Of a DNA stretch of 64,000 bases, positions 49,601 to 61,600 are shown piece after piece. The notes below the pieces were generated by a model. That model did not search any database and had not been told where the DNA came from. It saw nothing but the letters and a program-made list of their open reading frames with translations. The translations under genes were made by a program, and so were the position numbers. The DNA is from Sipunculus nudus (Eukaryota; Annelida; Sipuncula; Golfingiida; Sipunculidae): assembly GCA_026874595.1 (NCBI GenBank), contig CM049306.1, positions 31,303,519 through 31,367,518 on the forward strand, written 5' to 3'. The number at the start of each line of letters is the position of its first letter. Positions within the stretch are counted from its first letter, which is position 1.

Positions 49601-52600
49601 TAAAAATGGTTTAAATTAAAAATTAAGGTTTTCCTTAATTTCTCAGAGGAAAAAGGTCGCAGAGACCCAGTTGTTGGCTAGGAAGAACTTAGGGACATCT
49701 AACATTATGCCAATTTTTGGACTACCAGGCACAGATGTAGTAAACAAAAGTGGGGTCATGATGCTAGAAAATACAAATACATTAAGGCCTCTAAAAAACT
49801 TCAATAGCTAGACTATTTTAAAACATATACTTTGAAATTCAAAATTCATCAGATTAAATTCATATGTAAACTGGTTGTTAAAATTAAATCAAATGTACAA
49901 GAAAAAAACGTGCAATGGTCAAAGTTGGGCAAAATTTCAGGTACCAATTTTTTATTTTCATATTAAAAAAAAATTAAAAGATATTTATCTAATGTTGGGT
50001 GCATGAATTAATTTTGATTGATTAAAGTTGTATTACTGGAAAAAAAGCCATTAGTTTTAACATGATTTGTGTTAAGTGATCAAATATCTTTCCTGATTTT
50101 TTTTTACAAAATTCATTATGTTTGAGCCCATAACTGTTTAAATTAAATAATGCAGACCTGATTTCTGGCATGTACATAGGAACTATATGGAAGAATATTT
50201 ATGGTAAATATGAGGAAAAACAGATCAGTGGTTTTGATATTAGGCAGTCCTGAACTGCGAATATAGGTTTTAAATAAAAAGTCGAGGTTTTTTCCTTACT
50301 TTCCCAAAGGAACGAAGTCACAAAGACCCAGTTGTCGGCTTGATAGGAGTTCTTGGGGACATCTAACATTTTGCCGAAGTTTGGATTTCTAGGTCTTACG
50401 GTGTCAAAACGTGCCACATCTAGGGACGGACGGACGGACGACGGACAATGGACCACGACTATAGCTCAGCTGACTTATAGTCAGCTGAGCTAATTAAATA
50501 AAGCTAACCTTTGCTGTATTCTTGTACCATGTCACACTACAGTATCAGGTGTGCACATGGTCCGTTATTTTAACAATGCTGGTCCAAATAAGTATGAATG
50601 GAGTAGCCCTGTGTCACATTAATATATATTCCTTTGAATTAAAAATACATTCATGTCATTTGGATTAGCTCAACAATTTAATGGTTTATTCCTTAGCTAT
50701 AGTACTATCCATCAACAAAATTTTATCAAAATTAATTTATTTTTAATTAATGTACAGACTAACCAATGAACCACTCAACGAACCAACGAATTAATGGAGG
50801 TAAAATTATATACCTTCCACATATTCAAGAAAAACAACCAGAAAAAGCAAAATTTATCAAGTAAAATGAGAAGACAATTATGTTTTTTTCAAACAGGTGG
50901 ATACAGAGCCGATGTATCAAGCTCCTATTCCTCTGCCGACTATTATAAAAACCAAGTGACAGTTTGTCCAGGATTTAGAACAATATATGCACGCTTATGC
51001 CTAAATACTGCGTCTGGTTTTGCATTTCGGACCATTTTACTCAGCATATTGCACCATAAAGGACTGAATTAAAAAATAGTTTTCCACACCAAAGCCTTTA
51101 CCCTGCACTAAAATCGACTGAAACGTTCAGAAAACCGCCAATGTCAAGGCACTAGTGTGCATCATGGTTTTAGAATAGGCTAAAATACACTTTTACAATA
51201 GTTTATATATTTTAAATGTCTGCTCGTCATATCGAAACACCCAAATATACTCATGATTCCTGTAAAGAAATTATATTTTTTATGTAATCAGACACATGCA
51301 ATAATAATAAGAAACTAACCAGCATTTTCCACCATACAATGGTATGCACCGATCGTAACTAATGGAACCCTTATTGTAGCAGCTATAATAAAAATGGCAA
51401 ATTTAATTAAAAGAAGTATAGGTTCAACCATAGCATAGATGCGCATATAGATTGCAGTTTGTAAAAAGATGATTATTCTGTTGTCATTAACATACGTTGA
51501 TCGACTACATATAAAATATATGACAGAACACAAATACAAAGCGAAATAAATGTCCATTACTGAGAATAACACAAACCTTAGATTTCCATTACCTGGCCAA
51601 TTTTGTAAACAATAGAATTGCATTCTTATGTGTCAATAAAAAATACTCAAATGTTTCATTAGAACATTTCCTTCACTTGGTGAGAGTTTTTTTAAGTCTA
51701 TGCATGAACTCTCTTTGTACAGAATATGTATATGTATATGTTGGAGCCTGTCTGCGGGTCTGGCCCATCTGCCGATGGGCTTGGCCCATATGAGGATCCG
51801 TTATTGGGCTGCCCATCTGCAGATGGGCAGCCCAATAACGGATTTGATACCATGCACTTTCTGGCCCGTCTGAAGATGGGCTTGGCCCAATAACCGATTT
51901 TAGTTTTTATTAGTTTTACGTTATTTTTTATTATCTTTAATATTATTTTATTATTATTTCTCAGAACTTAAATGGATTTGCCTGCTCTTGGGGTGTCCAA
52001 CACATTTGTTTTTTCCCTCTAAAGCCAAACTCAGAGAAGAGGTCAGCAAGTATTTACGGGTAGTCCCTGTTGATAGTCTGTTTTACGTCGCCAAGAACAT
52101 CCACGAGAGGGAGGTGGACCATGCAGGATATCGAAAGACTTTTGCGCATGTTAGTGCTTCATTTATCATATAAGGTGTATCCGATATTAAGTTGGTGAAT
52201 TGGTCATACCTAAATGCGTTTACCCTTAAGTGTCATTATAGTATTAGTGACAACCAAATTAACTAGAAAGCACTCACAGAGCACATGCCTCCGCCAGCGC
52301 CTGTGTACTTACCAATGAAAGTACACTCGGTTATATGACATGAAATAGTATATGGCCTTTTAGACAAAAAAAGGTACAACCCTATCAAAATAGTGTGCCA
52401 TTTAAACCACCGTATTATCATAATTTATTCAATTTATATAAAATAGAATTATTTTACATATATGTTTACTTTTCCTAATCCAAACACGGTCTATAAATAA
52501 GTTTGGAATAGTTCCTAGTAAGCTGAGCTAATATTTTATTCGATAACAGTATCCCACACAGGCCGAAATTATTAATATGCAAATATTAACTACGAGTTTT

Positions 52601-55600
52601 GGTAGTTTTATCGTAAAAAATTATCTCTTCATTATTTATCTTCTGAGTATAAAGTATAATTATATTTATCCAAAATGGTTTATAAGGAGTCTTGTCACAA
52701 TTTAAATTTTATATTTATATTTATATTTTATATATTAAAACATATTTATATATTAAACATCGTGATGATTGCTTGTTTCAGAGATCTATTTATTTTTCAG
52801 TTGTATCTAATAAATTGTTATATATTAAAAAATAAAAATAAACTTTACTATGTTACTGTGAAAGATATGTAAAACATAACCCTATCGTTTTGTTTAAATT
52901 TATTTTGTGGCGTTTTGCCCTGGCCTTTGCAAAGACACTACTCTCCGGCAATGACCCATGCAGCCAAAACATTTAACTTTGCATCATCTCTGTGATAACC
53001 TGAAAAAAGAGTAATGTCCGACTTCCCTGCTGCTCTCATCATCAGGACGCCAACAATTCTGTACGAATGCTGAGTAGAGAGTTTATCAATAAGACACTTC
53101 TCCAAAAGAAACTCTATCAAGATGTGTTATTGTGGTGAAAGTGCACGATTGTGATTGACTCTGAGATCAAATGACTCATGAGAGAGTGTTTGATATACAT
53201 ATATTACCCTATTCTATTGTCAAAATGTATGTGGTAACCTTGATATATATGTGGATATTAGAAATGAATATGAGAAACTGATTTGTAACAAATATAATTT
53301 CTCTTTAGTAAATTGTATGTACCGTGGAAGTCGCATCTATGTGGTAATGTAAATGAGATTTTTTCGCAACAGCTGTAATTACTCTTTGGTAAAAAGTGAA
53401 CCCCATTAAACTCAATGTAATTTTGATAATAAAAGTATTGATGTAAGGCTGTGATTGTGATTTATGTTTCAATTAACACATTAAGTTCTGAGAAATGTTT
53501 GTCTGAATACAAAAGTCATCAAGATAATAAAATAATAACAAACCAAAACTAAAATCGGTTATTGGGCCAAGCCCATCTGCAGATGGGCCAGAAAGTGCAT
53601 GGTATCGAATCCGTTATTGGGCTGCCCATCTGCAGATGGGCAGCCCAATAATGGATCCTCATATGGGCCAAGTCCATCTGCTGATGGGCCAGATCCGCAA
53701 ACGGGCTCCAACATATTTGAATATATAGCCTATCAATCATTACTTCCGAATATTCTATTTTTTTTTACAATGGATATCTTCCTTTGCGTTCACCTTACTT
53801 CTGATTGGGAAATCCTAAATTTTACATTATATCCAAATAAAAGACGATTTATGGTATCTGTTTATTTATTAGGGCTAATTCCATAGGTATTTTATAATTG
53901 ATTTGCCTATAAAATTCTCTATTTTGTTAGAGTTCAAACACTTAACACGTGGAAAAGCGCCATACAAAAACTAATAGGTATACCATCTTTATGCAAGGGC
54001 ACAGACACTTCGTCCACTGTTGCACCACAGGTCTTGAGTTTCATTGCCGCTTCTTTGACAATTGATTCCACGTCTGGCTCAGCGTCTTCAAACCCCTCCG
54101 TCAGGATGCCTATCTTCATACCTGTTAGGTCACTGGACACCTGTAACCAAAACTATATGAATGTGACAGTAAGGAGAGAGAGAGGGAGAGTTTTGTAACA
54201 TGTATAGCCCCTTTTTTTAGATGCTTCCTCTTTTGCATTCCATACGGGTTCTGGTACAGTATCACTTATACTAACATTACATCTGCACAGAGAGCAAAGA
54301 GATTTGTTCTTCGTTTATGTGTATTTCAGGATATGTGAACGTTTTGTGAATATGATATTCAAGGTCAAAATCTTCAGGATGTTTGAAGAATGCTTTATTA
54401 AAATAAATTTGGGGCGAAATTTTAGAAATTCTGAAAAATGAGTCATGGATTTAAAACCAGATGCATAGATCTGAAGTTTCAGGATGTCTGAAATATCTAG
54501 CATGAAATTGAAACTGAATACATAGTTATGTACAGTATTTGATACAGTTCTAGTTTTTATTTCGTGAGTTAATGAGATGATTTTTTTTTCAAAATTAATT
54601 TTTATTTTAACAGAACCGAAATTTCTGGATCATTTTGACAACTGGATAGGACGATGTGTGATGTCATGGCAGATTCAACTAAGGTACTTCGTAGATAAAC
54701 TTTCATGCACGGTCAACATACCGCATATCAATTGGTGTTATTTATTGTTTATTTTTTATATAAGGGTAAAATCACAGTTAAGAGCAGTTCTGGGTCAAGC
54801 AACTCTTTGCAATATAATGTATAAAATACCATCTTTCTATACTCCTTGCTGCGGATATGAGGATTTTGTCTGCCATCCAGTTCGTCGTATCCAGCAATCA
54901 CCTACAAATGTAATGGAAGAAACAAAAGAAATTCATATGGAAAAAAATATGTAGTTCAATATATGAAAATATGCAAACACAAGAGAACATATATGTTCAT
55001 TTAAACACACCGCCAGCATGCTAAATTATAGCACTTCCTGGAAAAAATGAATTACCAATTGGGCTGCTCATAAATGTGAAATTTAAAACTTAAAACAGAT
55101 GTTCCTTTTTACACGCCTTCATGGAACCTAAGTACGAAGTAAACATATTCCAATATCTCTATTCAAACTTATGTAAGTTGCATTGTTTGTCTTACCTCTA
55201 GCAGCAGAGCACAATCTTCAATGGTTTTGGTCATTGGACCTAAGTGGTCCTGCGTGGGTTCAATCAGCATACTTCCAGTCAGAGGGACCAGCCCAAATGT
55301 GGGTTTTAAACCAACGATTCCACACCAGCATGACGGCATGCGGATCGATCCACCCGTGTCTCCACCGATAGCCATATCAACTTCCCCAGTTGCCACCTAA
55401 ACCCACATAACGTTTGCATTTTTTGACAGAATAGAATAGGATTTTGTTGATATGCTGTATCAGCGATATCTTTAAAATCTGCATCTCAAAATTTTAATTC
55501 AAATCCCTACATCTCACAAAATAAAGGACATTATCAAACAAAAATAATATGTTAAAACTAACAAAATAATTTTCCGCTAACTAAAGAATCATAACAAGTT

Positions 55601-58600
55601 TTCTTAGTCTCAAACCTGGTCAGACAAGAACATTCGGTTTGGTGTCTTCAATTTTTTTTATATATGTGCCCTATCGATTTGGACTCACAAATATATTTTA
55701 ATGTAATGGTAATTGACTAAAAATTATTATTATGATTTTGTGTGTTGGTTAATAATTTTGATAAATTACGTTAGTTATATGAATTCAAATTTGTCATAGT
55801 TTCTACTGAAATCGCTTTTATGACTTGAAGAACGACCATTTTATATTAATAACTACCATGAGATATCACCTGCAGGAACTAAACAGTCATCGACTCCTGT
55901 TGTGATGAACGGTCTAACAAGTGGCACACACATATATCTAACCACATGCAAGTAAAATGTTGATCCCTGGCTTACAGAGAGTGTCAGTATTCAAGAACAA
56001 AATTCATGAAGTTTCAAAGCAAACATCTGTGACAAGTATTTCTGGTGTGTAACGTTTGGTTTTTAATGCTCCTAAGAGACCATGTATTACCAGCACAGCG
56101 CAGCCATTGGTAGAGCCCCCAGCACTGCGAGTTTTATCATGAGGATTAAGGACTGGTCCAAAGTCGCCTGTGAAGCTGTTCCCAGAACAACAGAAACTTT
56201 CGACCATTCCCTTGCCCGTGATGATGCCACCTGTATAAATTAGTGAAGCAGCAATGCATACTCATTTTCAGTTTCTCAGGTACTAAATACTAAAACTAAT
56301 TTTCCGACTTCTCGTTTATATTTTTTTTTTATCTTTTTTTTACAACTGCTTGGTAACAAAGGCCATTCCAAGATTACTTACATGGCGGCCAGATAACTTT
56401 TCTATTACCACTTTTCCCACATACATTTTTCGAAGTTTTAATTGATTATATCTAGGCTTATTCTCTAGTTAATATTCAGTTTAGCAGCCGTACGTCTCTT
56501 TAACACATATTATTAAGTTTGATGGCTTTTGAATAAAAATGCCAAGATAGTTTGTAAACTGGAAAGTCATTCAAAAGGTGACTATGCAAATGGCAATGTG
56601 CATTTGGTCATGCTATATATTAAATATTAACTCAGTTAAGATAATTCATTATTACATGCCAGATGATATATTCGTTTTAAAGGGGGGTGGGGGGGGGGGG
56701 GGGGGGGGGGTCGACTGTCATGTTATCCATTTGTTGCAGAAGTAATAGCCGATCATATACAAATCACAAATGTGACAGTCTTTCAAAATAAAATTCTTAA
56801 ACCTAAATGACATTGACAAATGAGTTGATATGTCATCTCCACACCTGCATCTAGCACCCTAGTTACCACAGTTGCATCATACTCCGGGATATAGCCATCA
56901 AGGAGCTTAGTGCCCAGACCCCAAGGAACTCCAGCCACCGCCATGTTGTCCTTGATGGCCACACTTTTGCCCTTGAGCTTACCCTCAGGCGCACCATGAA
57001 TGTCGGTCTTGACATACCTGTAATTACACAAAAATATATCCTGAAATATGTATAACTATTATAAAGCATTTATATTGTTTAAAGTTTATTAAGGGTATAC
57101 TTTATTTTTAATAGTGTTGTTGAACAGCTTGGAAGATAGTTGTGACTTTTTTACAATCTTTTGAATTTATTTACCATAAAAGATTACTTAGAAGAGCGAA
57201 GAATCCTATAAACTTATAATCTTTACTTGTCTCTTCTCTAAGCTTTGTTTATTATTAAATTGTCTTAATTTAAAAAGTAAGATAAGGATCGATGGGTTAC
57301 ATATATGAACATATGATTGAAAATGGTTAAAATTAACAAGAGGCCAATTGTTAGAGCAGCTGGTCTCCAACTAGACCGCACTCTGTAAACAACACCTGAC
57401 AATAAATCCAATTAAAAAAAAATAATAAAATCATGTTAACTTCATGACAGAAATATTTAAATAAGCTTAGAGAAACTTTACTTTTAACATACCATGCATT
57501 ATAAGGGTTCTCCTCTGGGGGTGGTCTCCGTCCCGGGGTACGGGGGTATTTTACCTCAGGAACGGGATCCGGGTATTTGTCAATTTGCGTGATCCCAGCT
57601 ATGGCATTTCCAATATATTCTAAAAAGCATTACGAGAACATGAGAAACTATCAGAACAGAACAATTTATTCAGGACAACAAGGCCACAGGCCAAAAGTTC
57701 CAACATACATGTTTTACATATTTACAATCAACCAAAACAATCATTTGAAAAACAACTACACTACCAATACAAACTAAGCAGTAAATATAAACTATGAATA
57801 GTAACAATAAATAGAAAGAAAAAAAATTGTGAAAAATATTAAATAAATGAGATACAGAAAAATCACCAAAAAAAGAATAAAACAAACAAAGGAAAATAAA
57901 ATAAACCTCAACAATATGAAAATTCTACAAATACGTATATGTCTAGTAATTCATACAATATACTCACACACATGTATTATTTGGCGCATAAATATTAAAC
58001 GAAAGTAGTGTTACTGTGTTACAAAATTCATAAGATACATAAGACAAAAAATGAAAGAACGTGAAGAGTTCTTACTGAAAACACACACACAAAGATGTCC
58101 AAAGGCCCAATATACCATGCTGGAACAAACGTAATAGGACAACTATGTCCCTATAGTACGCTTGAATACACTTAAACGTAAAGATGCACCAAAGACTATT
58201 TAAGACAAAGAATGTAAGTGCTGCTACCAAAGAGGTCCAAATGTGCATTGGTAAGAGCTATGATCTGTCGTGGGAAAGTAAACTTCTAGAAGGTTCCACC
58301 CGAGGAAGGTGAAATAAGCGCACTCGTTTGTGAGTGAAACATACCGTGAAATGTCTCACTGTTTCCCTAAACCACAGAAGCAGCTTGCAAGTGACTAGTT
58401 ACTGTATAAAGGACTTTATGCCTTTTGGAATGAATCAGGAATAAATTTTTGTGATATGAAGATTAAAAAAAAAAATCAAGGAAATTCCTTCGCAAAGTTT
58501 TACAAAGATCCACGTGTCCGGCTAATGGTTCCAATTAAAGCACTTCCAGTGTTCGCATGTATTGCAAACTTTTGCAAATTAAGATAAAAATGAAATATAA

Positions 58601-61600
58601 GAAATAAACCAAAATAAAAAGCGCAATAATTGATAATGACAAGAAAATATTTGATCCGTTGAACAGATGTTAGTTGTCCCACCGCCTTTCATTACAGAGG
58701 AAATGTCTATGGCAAATTCAAAAGACACTTCTTATAATGATTTGAAGCTGGAACATCAGGAAAAAACTTTAGCATCACTGAGAATTTGCGTTGCTTACTG
58801 GTAAAGGCATATTCTACATTATTGGCCCTTTAATTGGTGTATGTACGATTAGCACCATTTCGGCTCTCTGACATTAGAATACCCGTGACAACCCGACTCC
58901 GTATGAAATGATAATAGGGCTGGAAGTCCACTTGTCTCGGCCCAAGACGTGTGATTCCCATCCGCTCTGCTCCTCTCCGTCAACAACGTCTTGGGAACGA
59001 CTCTTAAAAAAACGCCTCGTAAGATTCCAAATAGGAGACCCCTTTGGAATCGTATAATTGACATTTCAAGCGGTGTCAACATAAAATAATTACCTTTTAG
59101 TTGTCTTTTGAGGTTTAATAAACATCTGTAAAGTATTGGCACCAAAATAATGCTCAATAGCCCTACTTATCCATAATGTTGCCAAGAGCTGATGTGTTTA
59201 CATAGAGAACATGCCGCCATGATTACATTAAATGACCCACAGTCCTTTGCAACGGGATTAAGACTGGGAACCCGCTCTGATCTTATCGCTGTTTGAACCG
59301 AAAAAAGCGGGCGATAATAGATCTCGGTGGCGGGTACCAGTCGATCAACGTCCGCTCATTACAAATTCCTGTATATTGTTATGTTTAAATCACCGCGGGC
59401 TTGTAAGGATCGTTAGGGATAATATTTCATTAATATATTAAGGTAAGAACGTGGTAAAGTTGCTAGAAAGACCCATTTACTGCCAAAGACACTAACGGAT
59501 GCATTTTGGTGTGTATATTTAGTAGTTTTAAGAGTTTTTTATGTGCCTTCTACCATTTCACCATTACAAGGCCTAACTGTACAGGCCATTCCCACAACTG
59601 TGATCGTATCACAGTTGTGGATCCGCAACAAGAAGTCCACTTGAGTCATAATATTAGCAAAATCGAGGAATCCATCATAGTGCTCTTCCATCATGTTTCA
59701 TTCATATTGGCTAGTAACCCGTGCGAGCCATGCCTGTATCCATGTGGTCAAAAATTCAACTTGGGGAGGGGTTAATCAAGATGCTGACTTAAAACGGAAC
59801 TTTTGTTAGAAAGTACACTTAAATGCTAACGACAAGTCTCCTAATGGGGCCTTATAATCCTAGCTCTCGTGTTTTCTCCTTTAGAAGAGAGCCCTAGTAA
59901 GAGGTGTTGAAATCTGCAGATATTCCAGTGGACATTCAAACTATGATATCTCAGCTAATAAAGTGTCACATATAAGTAAAAAAAAACATATTTAGATCAT
60001 AAAGTAACATAATATACCACGTTAACACCCTTTTGTCCCTTAAACAGTCGATTCAGATAAAGCTCCATCTGAAGCGGGTTGGACAAACATGTCTGGAGGG
60101 GATTTAAATTCCCTGGTTTCCCCACATAATACGTCATAAGTGTCATACACGCCACCTGGTGTCTGCGTGTTTTAGATAACAGCTTCAGGGGACCGTCTCC
60201 CATATAAGAATAGAAAACGTGTACTTTCACATGTCATATCATTTGGTACCAACAATGCTGATACGGCCTCTCTTATGCAACAGGTAACGAGATCAGTGGA
60301 GGCTAAAAATGCGGAAGAGCAATTGTATATGCTTGTTCCTAATTCTGGACCAACTGACAGGCTCAGGGAAGTGTGAGTACGGCTTAAGTATAAAAGCATG
60401 AATTTTAGCCAAATGTTTTGGTCAGTCGAATACATTGGCTATTTCTTACCCGAAAAGTCTCCTTGCCATACACAAAATATGTGATTTGATAGGAATTTTT
60501 GTCCGGTACAGGATTTACCTTCTGCAGTTCATTCGAAGCTTTATATGCGGCGGGGTATCCATAGAATGGATACATACGTCGCATTATAACCTGCAGTAAG
60601 GGGCCTTATGATGTGTTCCTCAGACCTAGATGTAAAGGCACATTGAAATCCAGTCATCTGGTCTTAATGTCAAAGGGCCGATATGGCCTATTATTCCTAT
60701 ATAAAGGTCTACTGAGTATTGTAATCACAGTATTCAATGATGTGAGTATTTCTTTCAAGTTACCGTTTCAGCATGATCGCCCTTGTGGTATTGACAAATT
60801 GGTTAAGGTCATTTATGGGGGAACTTATGTTGGCCTGAGCCCTTCATATTGTGCACCAAAGATGTAAGCAACTCTGTTATGACGTTAACCTCGGCAGACG
60901 GCTAGTACAGATGCGGGGACGAGAGTTTATAAAATGATCACGACCTGGAATCTATTTCCTAGTACTGACACAATTGACTAAATTTTTAACCAAGGACGTC
61001 AGGCCTTAGCTAAGGCATTGTATTCTGCTCAGTACGGGGCCCCTTAGACTAACTAATATATTCTTGTGTGTGTTCCAAGGATATCGTCGGTTGGTAGCAT
61101 TACAATTATAAATTCGGAACTTGATCCGGATTCAGGAATGTCATCAAGGATTTTTTACAAATGTAAACTCACTTATGCACGATAGAACCTGGGAATATGA
61201 GCCCACAATAGGGATCCTCGCCGATCATATGGCGCCGCCTTAAATTCCTCAGAATACAGATTTCTGCTTATACATCTTGTGATCCGCCGAAAGCACATAG
61301 TATATTAGCAGTACTGAGTGATCAGTTACATGTTAAATAAAGGTACTGCGGTTTACCTTCTTTGATGAGTGTACTGACCCTGATAAGACTTAAGTTCCTG
61401 TTCCTCAATCTCAAACCCCAGTTTTGTTGAAATATCCGCCAACTGTTTCAGTGTAGGCTTCTGCACAGCAGGTGACTGATACAACGCTAAAAATGGATAC
61501 AAGCATATGGGAGAACATATTTTCGATAAGTATAATCCAATCTTTAATTGTCTACTTTATCTTTTGAATAATGGGCGATTCAACGTTTTATGGGAAAAAA

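Larger units (their letters stand above)
46678..50493 (+). mobile_element. family-I Helentron-like composite in gene B intron 9
   Basis: Left ends ACAAGGGACCCATGGGTC are at 46678 and, by duplication, 46993. The final right end is a perfect hairpin (50463-50491) with CTAA to 50493. A second hairpin right end at 49129-49157 suggests two elements arrayed head to tail. The cores are a 337-bp array (48.2-49.07) and units of about 650 bp (49.2-50.4), each followed by a GACG microsatellite. Intron 9 of gene A lacks it, with matching flanks near 8430-8480. Confidence 0.75.

Noticed and set aside
51988-52173. Frame inside the TIR element as a transposase
   Set aside because: It is only 61 residues, with no DDE or DNA-binding motif visible.
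54577-54954. 125-aa plus-strand frame
   Set aside because: It overlaps amidase exon 7 in antisense and has no independent support.
57340-57405. A-box-like TTAGAGCAGCTGGTCTCC in gene B intron 3 and its mutated counterpart near 13150
   Set aside because: No B box or acceptor stem is present. It is shared intron sequence, perhaps a worn SINE, but not supportable as a tRNA.
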